This document shows, piece after piece, positions 45,720 through 55,250 of a DNA stretch of 64,000 nt. Origin of the DNA: Candidatus Saccharibacteria bacterium 49-20 (GTDB lineage: Bacteria > Patescibacteriota > Saccharimonadia > Saccharimonadales > Saccharimonadaceae); NCBI GenBank assembly GCA_001897295.1, contig MKSN01000001.1, positions 840,898-904,897 on the forward strand, written 5' to 3'. The position numbers were made by a program, and so were the translations under genes. Each line of letters begins with the position of its first letter. Position 1 is the first letter of the stretch. Under the pieces are notes generated by a model. It was not told the origin of the DNA. It did not search any database and was given only the letters and a program-made list of their open reading frames with translations.

Positions 45720-46253
45720 ATGCGTCGTATTTTTTTCGTTGCACTTGCGAGCCTTCTGACTGCAGGGCTACTGCTTCCTTTGACGGGTAGTTCCGTAAAT
45801 GCTGAAGACCTTACACCCGACCAAGCTGCGCGTGTCAAAGCGAACTGTGTATCTATTAAGAATAGTCTGAGCCAGCTCCACGCCAGCGATGCACTACTTC
45901 GGGTGAACCGCGGTCAGGTGTACGAATCAATGGCAACAAAACTCATGGACACGTTTAACGATCGCCTTGCGGGTAATCGCCTCGATAACAAAGCGATGAC
46001 CACGGTAACCAGTAACTATCGCTCAGCGCTGACGACATTCCGAGCTGACTATATTGCCTATGAACAGAAACTTTCCGAAGCGATTAAGATTGATTGCACG
46101 ACGCAGCCAAATACATTCCATGCCGCACTTGAAGACGCAAGGACGCTGCGCACAAAAGTCCACGATGACGTCGTACGACTCCACCGAATTATTGATGACT
46201 ACCGCTCTTCGGTAAGTGACTTCCTGCTTAACTATGAAAGGGTGTCGACCTAG
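45720..46253 (+). CDS. Hypothetical secreted protein
   Basis: Signal peptide, helical body. Confidence 0.6.
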   Translation: MRRIFFVALASLLTAGLLLPLTGSSVNAEDLTPDQAARVKANCVSIKNSLSQLHASDALLRVNRGQVYESMATKLMDTFNDRLAGNRLDNKAMTTVTSNYRSALTTFRADYIAYEQKLSEAIKIDCTTQPNTFHAALEDARTLRTKVHDDVVRLHRIIDDYRSSVSDFLLNYERVST

Positions 46254-46636
46254 TGGAAGAAAAACCGTCACTATTGCCGACAAAAGCTGCCCTGGCGGAG
46301 CTTTCTTTTTGGGATCGCCACCGTTTGTCACTCCTTTTGATTATTACGGTTGTTATTGCGCTTGTGATGACAGTCATTAGCGTCGTGATCTATAACAGTA
46401 CCGGTGCGGCACAGCTCGACCTGAGCCGCCCAGGCTATCGCTCGGTGAGTGATAAGGTCGAGAAAACTGATGAAATCGATACCTACAGTGCATCCGGTGC
46501 GGTGAATAAAGACACAATTCAAGAATTTATGAAGCTTTACGACGCGCAGGCTACTAAGGCAAAGGCGGTCGACGCATTTAACGGCGACCCCCTTAATCCC
46601 GAGGTGCTTGAGTTTAGCGCACCCTCTGGCGAATAG
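46253..46636 (+). CDS. Hypothetical membrane protein
   Basis: GTG start overlapping upstream TAG; single TM. Confidence 0.55.
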   Translation: MEEKPSLLPTKAALAELSFWDRHRLSLLLIITVVIALVMTVISVVIYNSTGAAQLDLSRPGYRSVSDKVEKTDEIDTYSASGAVNKDTIQEFMKLYDAQATKAKAVDAFNGDPLNPEVLEFSAPSGE

Positions 46637-46637
46637 A

Positions 46638-47906
46638 TTACTGTTCGCTTAGCAGCGCAAGCATGTAGGCACGCTCTCCCATTGGCCTGACGCTCGCGCT
46701 GAAGCCACGGCGCTCTGGTTTTTGTTGTTCTAGGTAGGTTGGCAGCGCGACTTCGATTTGGTGACGAAGACGGCTTTGAGGGGTAGGGAAGGTGCGGTTA
46801 GCGCGGCCATCGATGACGAGCCTACGTACGTCACGCCCCACACTTGTAGCTATGCCAGTTGGAAGCTCAAAATGAATGTCGCGAACTTCCTTTAAGTCTT
46901 TGCTACCTGCGTAGAGTCCTTCGATGAGTACGAACGGCGATGGTGCAAACGCTTCCTCCTCAAACTCGGGTTCTTCAGTCTGAAAGCTGAAATGGCGCTT
47001 CACAAGCGGCAGCCCTTCGGCGAGGCGCTCGAGGTCAAACGCGAGCTCGGCGGTGTTGTAGGTCTCGGGTGCGTCCCATGCGGTGTAGGGTGCGCCGTAC
47101 ACCTCTTCGAGTTTCTTTTTCCCGAAGTGGTAGTCGTCGGTTGAAATAACGATAGGTCGCATCGCTTCTCCGTATAGTTCAACGATGCGCTCTTGCACCG
47201 CTTTAGTAACGGTTGTCTTTCCAGAACCCGACATACCAGTCAGCCCTACAACGACCTGCTGTTTGCCGGTGACGTAGTGGGCAACCATTTCGGCAAGCAC
47301 GCGTTCGCTAAATACATCAAGTGATTCTGGTGCATTCTTGCGCTCATAGTGTTTGAAGGCTATTGCTTCATTAGTGAGTGCCGGATCGTCGGAGCGGTCA
47401 ATTAGGCTACCGCCCACCATATCCTGCATCACCTTTAAAAGATACGCACGGATTTCCGGGTCTTTGTGTTCTACTTCTACGATAACCGGCTCATCTTCGT
47501 CTTCATAGAAATCAACGTGGACACCTTCCATGACTTCGGCACGTAGTTTGCGCACGCTCGGAAGGTTGCGCCCCTTGTAGTAATCGAATGCTTCTTTAGA
47601 AATCTCGGTTTCAACTTCACCACGCTGCAAGGCGTCGCCAACTATTTCTCCGCGAGTTTTCTGTGTGCTCGTGTAGATAATTCCTTCGGGTGTCTGCTGG
47701 GCTCGAACGCGTAGGCTAAATTCATCATCTGGAGTGGAGAGGTAGAGTTGCTCAATCGCCTGGGCGTCAGCTTTAAAGAGTGAGGCGAGAAGGTCGGGGT
47801 TGGATGGTGTGAGCTTATGCTCGGTTTCGTTGAGCTTTTCAAGCTCGGGGTTATTGCGAGCTCGCTCAACATTTTCTGCAGTAAGTTTACTTTCGACTAA
47901 TGACAT
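46638..47906 (-). CDS. CYTH domain - uridine-kinase-like P-loop kinase fusion
   Basis: NETEHKL (ExExK), EFSLRVRAQ, TQKTRGE, VETEIS, VHVDFYEDEDEPVIVEVEH; GLTGMSGSGKTTVTKAV, ISTDDYHFGKK. Confidence 0.82.
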   Translation of the reverse strand: MSLVESKLTAENVERARNNPELEKLNETEHKLTPSNPDLLASLFKADAQAIEQLYLSTPDDEFSLRVRAQQTPEGIIYTSTQKTRGEIVGDALQRGEVETEISKEAFDYYKGRNLPSVRKLRAEVMEGVHVDFYEDEDEPVIVEVEHKDPEIRAYLLKVMQDMVGGSLIDRSDDPALTNEAIAFKHYERKNAPESLDVFSERVLAEMVAHYVTGKQQVVVGLTGMSGSGKTTVTKAVQERIVELYGEAMRPIVISTDDYHFGKKKLEEVYGAPYTAWDAPETYNTAELAFDLERLAEGLPLVKRHFSFQTEEPEFEEEAFAPSPFVLIEGLYAGSKDLKEVRDIHFELPTGIATSVGRDVRRLVIDGRANRTFPTPQSRLRHQIEVALPTYLEQQKPERRGFSASVRPMGERAYMLALLSEQ

Positions 47907-47994
47907 GGCGGCGGTTCCTTGTTTAGTAACTGATGACAAGGCTAGTATATGGTGGTATCATGCAGACATCTAGAAAGTTTAATTTGAGTCAAAT

Positions 47995-48669
47995 ATGATT
48001 GAGTCCGTATCTGTAAATCACCACATCCAGAAATTCATTATTGACGTACTTATGTATCAAAAGGCCGCTCGCTTTCGCGATCTTCGCCCACCGAAAACCG
48101 ATACTAACTTATTTACGTATCACTTAAATAGCCTGGTAAAGCAGGGGATGGTTGAAAAGGTTGAGGGCGGTTATGCACTCAGTACACTCGGACTCTCGTA
48201 TGTTGATAGGGTGAGTGTTGAAAAGAAAGTAATTCGGACGCAGCCCAAAATTATTACGATGCTTGTCGTACAAAACGGAGACGGCGATATTTTACTGCAG
48301 CGTCGAACCAAGCAGCCCTATATTGATACCTGGACGCTTCCCTACGGAAAACTCCACGTCGAGGACGCGTCGGTGCTTGAAGCGGCACAGCGTGAAGCAT
48401 TTGAGAAACTTGGCCTTCAGGGTCAAGCATTAGAGCACGCTGGCGATTGCTATATTCGCGTCAGTTCTCATGGAAATCTTGTGTCGACAACGCTGGCGCA
48501 CGTCTTTCGTTTTTATAAAGACGATATCGAGACAAGTGATGATCTTGTGTGGGCTCGCCCACACAAACTTCACCAGTTTGCGTTAGCGCCTGCTGTTGAA
48601 GAGGTGATGACGCGCACTTTCTTTAAGGACGCGTTCTACTTTGAAGAATTTTCTGTCGACTGGTCGTAG
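47995..48669 (+). CDS. wHTH-Nudix protein (putative regulator)
   Basis: N-terminal winged-helix-like LTYHLNSLVKQGMVEKVEGGYALS; Nudix region GKLHVEDASVLEAAQREAFEKLG. Confidence 0.7.
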   Translation: MIESVSVNHHIQKFIIDVLMYQKAARFRDLRPPKTDTNLFTYHLNSLVKQGMVEKVEGGYALSTLGLSYVDRVSVEKKVIRTQPKIITMLVVQNGDGDILLQRRTKQPYIDTWTLPYGKLHVEDASVLEAAQREAFEKLGLQGQALEHAGDCYIRVSSHGNLVSTTLAHVFRFYKDDIETSDDLVWARPHKLHQFALAPAVEEVMTRTFFKDAFYFEEFSVDWS

Positions 48670-49079
48670 TAGGCAAGAAACTCGGCGACTTCTTCGTCGG
48701 GCATTGCATCTTCGCTATAGGTGACGATGATATTTGTTGGGTTGCCGCGTACCATTGCGGATAGTTTTGCGCCCGAGTCGCCGTCGAAAAGGCACATGAT
48801 TGGTTTGCCGATATTTTCCGCATATCCAAGCTCGTAGCCGACGCCAAGCGAAGGGTTCGTTACCTCTGCAATCACAACATCAGCTTCTTGAATCATGAGT
48901 ATGTCGCGCTCGTAAATCTCGGGTTCGGGTAGGGGGCTGCCACCGAGTTGAATCGCGTCGTTTACGAATATCTCGCTCAGGATTTCGCCGCCCGCGTTTT
49001 TGATGGTTTCAAGCAGCGCAAGATAATTAGACGTGTCGCCACCGCCGCGCACCGAACAGGCAAAATATACTTTCGTCAT
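48636..49079 (-). CDS. Nucleoside 2-deoxyribosyltransferase-like protein
   Basis: MTKVYFACSVRGGG, ADVVIAEVTNPSLGVGYELGYAENIGKPIMCLF. Confidence 0.82.
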   Translation of the reverse strand: MTKVYFACSVRGGGDTSNYLALLETIKNAGGEILSEIFVNDAIQLGGSPLPEPEIYERDILMIQEADVVIAEVTNPSLGVGYELGYAENIGKPIMCLFDGDSGAKLSAMVRGNPTNIIVTYSEDAMPDEEVAEFLAYYDQSTENSSK

Positions 49080-50332
49080 GATTGAAGCCTTTCGCGCACC
49101 CAGCCATCGATTGTACCTGCGCCCATGCACAGTACAAGGTAGCCGTTGTCGCGTGCAACCTGAATTTCGCTCCATAGGTCATCATTAAGTTCGCCGTACC
49201 GAACGGCTTCTTTGTTGGTAAGGTTTGCGGTAAGTTCTTGAGGGGTGAGTACGGGTTGGTCTTTATTTTCACGGGTTAAGTACGTCGGAAGCCAAATGAC
49301 TGCCTCTGCGGCTTCAAACTGGTTCAAGTATTGATTATGAATGAAGTGTTGACGCCAGTTTTGGTGCGGCTGGTAGACAAGGACGATATGGTCAGAAAGT
49401 TCGCGTGCGAGTTGTAGCGTTGCTTCGATTTCTTCTGGGTGATGCCCGTAGTCACTGTAAAGGTTGCTTGCAAGTTGCTCGAAGCGACGGTCCGTTCCCG
49501 GGAAGGTTCCGAGTACTTGTGCGTTTCGCACTGCGTCGTTATAGCCAAGGTATTCGAGCGCTTTTAGTACAAGCGTGCCATTGCGCCGGTTGTGTTCGCC
49601 GGTCAGCGGAAGTGCGGCGGTTTCATCGGTACTGAGCGACCAGATACTATCGGTGGCTGGTTGTTCGATATAGTCGAGGTCGCGTTTCCAGGCAATCGTG
49701 TGGGTTGACTGTGAGACGTACTGACGGAAGGTTGCCTTGTAGTCAGCCTCGCTCGGGTATGAGTCGGGGTGGTCGTAATCGATAGAGGTGAGCAGCGAAA
49801 GAAAAGGCGAGAAATGAAGAAGGTTTTTGTCGTACTCGTCGCATTCGTAAACAAAATACTCACTTTTTGGGTCAAACGCACCGCTTGGCCCAAACGAAAG
49901 AGTTGTTCCAACCGAGTAGCTTACCGGAATGCCGAGCTGCTTGAATGTCCACACCGCCATGCCGGTGGTTGTGGTTTTTCCGTGAGTACCCGAAATGGCG
50001 AGGAGTTTGAGGTTGTGTTCTTTTAAAAATTCAGCCAAAAATTCATCTCGCTTGCCAGTACGAATGCCGAGTTCTTTGGCGGCAAGAAGTTCGGGGTGGT
50101 CGGCAGGAAGCGCTGCAGTATAGACGAACCAATCAAGAGGGGTTTTTGCATGAGTTTCGCGAAGATACGACCCATCCTGGCCGATCACAAGTTTTACGCC
50201 ACGAGCGCGAAGCTGTTCGGTGACAAGCCCTTCTTGAAGGTCGGATCCGGTCACGTGGTGGCCTGCGTCGAGCGCAATTTCGCTCAGTGGCCCGATGCCG
50301 ACGCCACCAAGGCCTGAAAAGTAGATGTTCAT
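49076..50332 (-). CDS. murC: UDP-N-acetylmuramate--L-alanine ligase-like Mur ligase
   Basis: GLGGVGIGPLSEIALDAGHHVTGSDLQ, ISGTHGKTTTTGM, DDYGHHPEEI-like (YSDYGHHPEEIEATL). Confidence 0.88.
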   Translation of the reverse strand: MNIYFSGLGGVGIGPLSEIALDAGHHVTGSDLQEGLVTEQLRARGVKLVIGQDGSYLRETHAKTPLDWFVYTAALPADHPELLAAKELGIRTGKRDEFLAEFLKEHNLKLLAISGTHGKTTTTGMAVWTFKQLGIPVSYSVGTTLSFGPSGAFDPKSEYFVYECDEYDKNLLHFSPFLSLLTSIDYDHPDSYPSEADYKATFRQYVSQSTHTIAWKRDLDYIEQPATDSIWSLSTDETAALPLTGEHNRRNGTLVLKALEYLGYNDAVRNAQVLGTFPGTDRRFEQLASNLYSDYGHHPEEIEATLQLARELSDHIVLVYQPHQNWRQHFIHNQYLNQFEAAEAVIWLPTYLTRENKDQPVLTPQELTANLTNKEAVRYGELNDDLWSEIQVARDNGYLVLCMGAGTIDGWVRERLQS

Positions 50333-50421
50333 AGGTCTAGTATAGGCGTCATATCACTTGTGGTAAAGGGTAGGGTGTGATGTAATAAAGGGGAACAAAT
50401 AAGTGGGCAACTAAAACAGAC

Positions 50422-51642
50422 ATGGTACGAAAATTTTTCCACACTCTTATAGCGCGTCGTCATTTTTGGCGATATGCGACTTTTAGTGAGGTCGCAGAAT
50501 TGTATGTATCGCGTATGCTTCGCATGGCTGCACTGTATATGGCCGCTTCATTTATGTCCATTTACCTCTATCAAAATGGCTACATAATCGCTCAAATTGG
50601 TTTTTTTTGGGCCGCATTCTTCCTTTTCAAATCTTTTATAGCGCTTCCGACAGCACGTTTCGTTGCATGGATCGGCCCGAAGCATGCAATTCTAGTTTCA
50701 AATATTTTGTATATCCCTGCGATGATTCTATTTGCGCTGCTCCCTCAGTACGGTCCGTGGCTTTTGGTCGGTACGGCGGTTCTCCAGGGGTTGTCGGCGG
50801 CTATGTATTCAATCGCATATCTTATCGATTTTTCGAAAGTGAAGAGTACTGAACACGCTGGCAAAGAAATCGCCTACATGAATATTTTCGAAAAGATTAC
50901 GACTGGACTTAGTCCCTTGGTGGGTGGATTCATTGCATTTCTTTTTGGTCCGCAGGTGGTCATTATTATTGCGGCGATTTTATTCGCACTTGCCGCGGCT
51001 CCATTATTCAAGACGGGTGAGCAGGTGAAGGTCGGGCAGAAGCTGCAGTTTAAGGGTTTCCCGTGGCGGCTTTTACTGAGACACTCAGCCGGTCAGTTCT
51101 CGGTTGGATTCGATTCGGTAACATCGGGTACGGTTTGGACACTATATGTCGCAGTGGTCATTTTTGGCATAACGGCCTCTAGTAACGACGTGTACGCTTC
51201 TATGGGGGTGCTTCTTTCGGTTGTCTTTATTGCGGCAATCGTTGCCTCGTATACATATGGAAAAATTATCGATAAGAGCAAGGGCGGCGAACTTATGAAG
51301 GCTGGTGCCGTCGCGAATGCACTCACGCATTTTGTGAGGCCGTTTGTTGTATCGCCAGTTACTGTTGCTGGATTGAACGCTGCCAATGAGCTTGCAACAA
51401 CGGCGTACAATCTCCCTTATACAAGGGGGGTGTTTGATAACGCCGATCTTTCGGGTGTGCGCATTACATATCTCGGGGTCAATGAAGTTATTTCAAACTT
51501 TGGTGCGGCAGCGGCAGCTTTTTTGCTTGCGTGCGCAACTTTCATCATGAGTGGTGAAGATGCCCTGAGGAATTTCTTCTTCATTGGCGGCGTTGTTGCG
51601 CTATTGATGCTTACTGCGCGTTTCCCTCTCTATAAAAAATAG
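50422..51642 (+). CDS. MFS transporter
   Basis: Multi-TM, 12-TM size; MNIFEKITTGLSPLVGGFIAFLFG. Confidence 0.75.
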   Translation: MVRKFFHTLIARRHFWRYATFSEVAELYVSRMLRMAALYMAASFMSIYLYQNGYIIAQIGFFWAAFFLFKSFIALPTARFVAWIGPKHAILVSNILYIPAMILFALLPQYGPWLLVGTAVLQGLSAAMYSIAYLIDFSKVKSTEHAGKEIAYMNIFEKITTGLSPLVGGFIAFLFGPQVVIIIAAILFALAAAPLFKTGEQVKVGQKLQFKGFPWRLLLRHSAGQFSVGFDSVTSGTVWTLYVAVVIFGITASSNDVYASMGVLLSVVFIAAIVASYTYGKIIDKSKGGELMKAGAVANALTHFVRPFVVSPVTVAGLNAANELATTAYNLPYTRGVFDNADLSGVRITYLGVNEVISNFGAAAAAFLLACATFIMSGEDALRNFFFIGGVVALLMLTARFPLYKK

Positions 51643-51657
51643 CGCTCATGCTATACA

Positions 51658-52329
51658 ATGGGGAGCAGTTATATAGGTGGGAATCACGAGACGCGCGTGG
51701 CTGATAAGGGACGAATTCAAAAGGGTATCAAAGACCTGCAACGAGTAAAGACGTGGCAGCTTATTGTGCTGCTTATTATTGTTGGCTTTGTGGCGGCAAC
51801 TTTCCTGCGCTTAAATAGCATTGGAATGGTGCAGCGCCGCGATGCGGTGATTACCGCCGACCAAAAGGGTGACGAGGAAGTTTTAATCGACAGGTTGTAT
51901 GACTTACAACGATTCGTAGCCGCGCACATGAATACGGATTTAGGCCGCGGCGTCTATCTTGAGCAAAGCTATAACCGTGACCTTCAGACGTGGCAAGAGA
52001 CGCAGTACGGGGACGCAAATCCGAATGGAAATATTTATCAAAAAGCCCAAGAGGTCTGTGCGCCAAAGTTCAGTCGATATTCCTACGCGTATTTGCAATG
52101 TACCACTAGTGAACTCGAGAAGTATCCGGCCGCAAGGGATCCTGCTACCGATACGAGTAAGCCTCGCCAAGAGGCGTATATTCACTCGTTCTCGTCACCT
52201 GTATGGAGTCCTGATTTTGCTGGTTGGGCAACGCTCGCATTTGCGGTGATTTTGCTGCTTATCATCATCCGCCTCGTGAGCATTGGCATCCTTCAGCTTA
52301 TGCTTCGCCGACACTATAAACGAATTTAA
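51658..52329 (+). CDS. Hypothetical membrane protein (2 TM)
   Basis: TM helices at both ends of an extracytoplasmic domain with Cys pair. Confidence 0.6.
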   Translation: MGSSYIGGNHETRVADKGRIQKGIKDLQRVKTWQLIVLLIIVGFVAATFLRLNSIGMVQRRDAVITADQKGDEEVLIDRLYDLQRFVAAHMNTDLGRGVYLEQSYNRDLQTWQETQYGDANPNGNIYQKAQEVCAPKFSRYSYAYLQCTTSELEKYPAARDPATDTSKPRQEAYIHSFSSPVWSPDFAGWATLAFAVILLLIIIRLVSIGILQLMLRRHYKRI

Positions 52330-52400
52330 TGTTGACACCACCCCTAGTGAGGTTGTACGCTTACACCTGTATAGCACTAATAGGAGGTATATACTCAACC

Positions 52401-52607
52401 ATGGCTTACAGTCACACAAATTCAAAGGGCGTTACTTACTACTTGCACAGCACCGAAGTTACACTTCGTGGTGGCAAGCCACAAACCATTTTCTTCTTCG
52501 CAAAGGTTGCAAAGAACGACAAGGGTACTCCAGTAGAACTCCCTGCGGACCGTGTAGTTAAGGAAAACCCACGTAACGGTTTCCTTACTGTTTCTAAGAA
52601 GAAGTAG
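52401..52607 (+). CDS. Small basic protein, 68 aa
   Basis: MAYSHTNSKGVTYYLHSTEVTLRGGKPQTIFFFAKVAKNDKG...; SD AGGAGGT; promoter TTGACA 52332. Confidence 0.75.
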   Translation: MAYSHTNSKGVTYYLHSTEVTLRGGKPQTIFFFAKVAKNDKGTPVELPADRVVKENPRNGFLTVSKKK

Positions 52608-52679
52608 TTTCTACTACAAAAACGCTATTGCACCATAAGCGGTTTGACTCTATACTTAGGTCAAACAAACAGGTGCCAG

Positions 52680-52704
52680 AACACCCCCCTTCCCCGGGGG
52701 TGTT
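52680..52704. terminator. Intrinsic terminator
   Basis: AACACCCCC ... GGGGGTGTT. Confidence 0.75.
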
Positions 52705-52745
52705 TCTTGTTTATGGGGATATTCATTTCAAGACAAAAGCAGAGC

Positions 52746-52773
52746 GACTCCGGCGGACGAATCCGACGGAGTC
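52746..52773 (-). terminator. GC-rich hairpin downstream of nrdH-like gene
   Basis: GACTCCG ... CGGAGTC. Confidence 0.45.
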
Positions 52774-52815
52774 TTGTGCTCTTGGGTTGAGGTGGACATG
52801 AGGGTGAGCGAGTGC

Positions 52816-53091
52816 TCAGGCGACGGCTTCGACGAGTGCGGGCTCGTTCTTCGAGTCGAGCCCGAGGCGCTTTGCGAGTTCGTCGATCTTGTCCGGGCGG
52901 AAACCCGACCAGTGGTCCTCGTCGGTGACGACGACCGGCGCCTGCAGGTAGCCGAGCGCCTTGACGGCCTCGAGCGCTGCAGGGTCCTTGGAGAGGTCCC
53001 GAATCTCGTAATCGATGCCTTTGGCGTCCAGCGCGCGATACGTCGCATTGCACTGCACGCAGCTGGGCTTGGTGTAAACCGTGATTGTCAT
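52816..53091 (-). CDS. nrdH: NrdH-like glutaredoxin-type redoxin
   Basis: MTITVYTKPSCVQCNATYRALDAKGIDYEIRDLSKDPAA...APVVVTDEDHWSGFRPDKIDELA. Confidence 0.93.
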   Translation of the reverse strand: MTITVYTKPSCVQCNATYRALDAKGIDYEIRDLSKDPAALEAVKALGYLQAPVVVTDEDHWSGFRPDKIDELAKRLGLDSKNEPALVEAVA

Positions 53092-53369
53092 GTGTCTTTC
53101 CTTTGTTCAGTCTAACCTCGCGGCTAGAGATAACCGGTGAGGTTGGGATTGCAAAGGGGTACCTTGTCCAAGAGCGATTACGCGCGCCAACGGACAAGGA
53201 ATACTACCCCCTACGAGTGTACTCAACCCTCCAGTGAGGGCGCGAATCTGTGCTTCATTTTAGACTCTTTGACACGCTAATGCTAGTGGTTTTTGGTGTA
53301 AAAAATACGCTACATGTAGTGATGGGCAAATGTATTGCCCTTGGGGTAAAACAGGGGTAGAATAGACGT

Positions 53370-54131
53370 ATGACTCACATGGTAGAAGTGAAAGATCTTA
53401 AGAAGCGCTACGGTGACAAACAGGCTGTAGATGGTATCAGCTTTACTGTTAAGAAGGGTGAAATTTTCGGTATTCTTGGTCCAAACGGGGCGGGAAAGAC
53501 TACGACACTCGAAATGATGGAGACACTACGTCCGATCGATAGCGGTGTCGTAAAAATCGATGGTATCGACGTCAAAAAAGACCCTCAGGCTATTAAATAT
53601 CTCATTGGCGTGCAGCCGCAAACCCCAGCCTTCCAAGACAAAACCCGTTTAACGGAAGTGATTGAAATGTTTGCCGCAGCATATGGCGAGCCTGTTGACG
53701 CGATGAAGTTCCTTCGCGATGTCGACCTTGAAGAAAAAGCCAAAAGCTACGTTGAAGATTTGTCGGGTGGTCAAAAGCAGCGCCTTAGCATTACTACCGC
53801 ACTCGTGCACGGTCCGAAAGTATTCTTCCTCGACGAACCAACAACTGGGCTCGACCCACAAGCTCGTCGCCATCTATGGGACCTTATCGAGCAAGTGCGC
53901 GACAGGGGAATTAGTGTCATCATGACTACCCACTATATGGACGAAGCTGAAATTTTGTGTGATCGCATTGCTATTATGGACAACGGTAAAATCGTCGCGA
54001 TTGATACGCCAAAGAACCTGATTAAGCAGCTTTTGGCGCGTGGCTTCAAAAAGAAGCAAGAAGTGCAGCAGGCGAGTCTTGAAGACGTCTTCATCGACCT
54101 TACTGGTAAAGCAATAAGGGATGGTGCGTAA
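53370..54131 (+). CDS. ABC transporter ATP-binding protein
   Basis: GPNGAGKTTT, LSGGQKQRLSI, FLDEPTTGLDP. Confidence 0.95.
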   Translation: MTHMVEVKDLKKRYGDKQAVDGISFTVKKGEIFGILGPNGAGKTTTLEMMETLRPIDSGVVKIDGIDVKKDPQAIKYLIGVQPQTPAFQDKTRLTEVIEMFAAAYGEPVDAMKFLRDVDLEEKAKSYVEDLSGGQKQRLSITTALVHGPKVFFLDEPTTGLDPQARRHLWDLIEQVRDRGISVIMTTHYMDEAEILCDRIAIMDNGKIVAIDTPKNLIKQLLARGFKKKQEVQQASLEDVFIDLTGKAIRDGA

Positions 54132-55249
54132 TGAAAAACTTTAAGCGCAGTTGGTTTACAGTCTTTACGTTTGTTCGCATTAACACGAAGCGGTTCTTTC
54201 GCGACCGCACGGCTATTTTCTTCACCATTGGATTCCCACTTATCTTCCTATTCGTATTCGGAAGTTTGAACGGCAGCAACTCGAGCGTGTCATTCAATGT
54301 AGCGCTGGTGAACCAATCAAGCACCGCATTCGCCAAAGACTTCGAGAAAAACCTCGATGAGAGCGATACTATCAAGGTGAATCAAGAAGTCACCTCGCTC
54401 GATGAAGCCAAAGAAAAAATGAGTCGATCCGAGCTTGATGCGACGATTATTCTACCTGATGATTTTGGTGCAATTCAAGAGGGAACGACCTATCCAAGCG
54501 GTGAAGTAAAGGTGCTATACACGCAAAACAATACGCAGTCAGGTGTTGCACTGACCTCAATCCTGCAGAGCCAGTTCCAGGTTATTAATAATAAGCTTGT
54601 GCCAACAGTGACGCCGTTTACGGTGGCGGGTGAAGAGCTGAACGAAAATAGCCTTTCGGCCTTCGACTACACCTTCGCGGGGCTTCTCGGTTTTGCCATT
54701 ATTGGTATGGGTATCTTCGGACCTATTAACGTGTTCCCGGAACTTAAGAAAATGGGCATCTTACGTCGCCTTAGTACCACACCGCTCCGCGTGTGGCAGT
54801 ACTTTGTATCAACCATGATTGGCCAGGCGATTATCGGCCTAGTGGCAATTGCGGTCATGTTTGCAGTTGCGATTGCAGTGTTCCATTTGCAGGTAGTGGG
54901 TAATTGGTTAGAGCTCGCGATATTTATCATATTTAGTATCGCGATGATTCTTGGTATCGGTCTTGCACTTGGTGGTTGGGCAAAGAACGAGCGTCAGGTC
55001 GCACCACTGGCAAATATTGTCGTGTTCCCAATGATGTTCCTATCGGGTACATTCTTTCCTCGATTCCTCATGCCGGAATGGCTGCAAAATATTACGACAT
55101 TCTTGCCACTTACCCCCGTGATTGACGGTATCCGACTTATTACTACTGAAGGTGCACATTTTATTAACATCTTGCCGCAAATTGGTCTGATTGGCGCATG
55201 GATGGTCGTAATTTACCTTATTGCCTTTAAGGTGTTCCGCTGGGAATAA
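54131..55249 (+). CDS. ABC-2 type permease
   Basis: Multi-TM, 1-nt overlap with ATPase gene; PMMFLSGTFFPRFLMPEWLQ. Confidence 0.9.
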   Translation: MKNFKRSWFTVFTFVRINTKRFFRDRTAIFFTIGFPLIFLFVFGSLNGSNSSVSFNVALVNQSSTAFAKDFEKNLDESDTIKVNQEVTSLDEAKEKMSRSELDATIILPDDFGAIQEGTTYPSGEVKVLYTQNNTQSGVALTSILQSQFQVINNKLVPTVTPFTVAGEELNENSLSAFDYTFAGLLGFAIIGMGIFGPINVFPELKKMGILRRLSTTPLRVWQYFVSTMIGQAIIGLVAIAVMFAVAIAVFHLQVVGNWLELAIFIIFSIAMILGIGLALGGWAKNERQVAPLANIVVFPMMFLSGTFFPRFLMPEWLQNITTFLPLTPVIDGIRLITTEGAHFINILPQIGLIGAWMVVIYLIAFKVFRWE

Positions 55250-55250
55250 T

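Noticed and set aside
52661-53197. 178-aa minus-strand ORF, and the long ORFs 52728-53048(-) and 52774-53115(+)
   Set aside because: Alternative frames of the GC-rich nrdH block; long open frames are expected at high GC, and the NrdH frame is unambiguous
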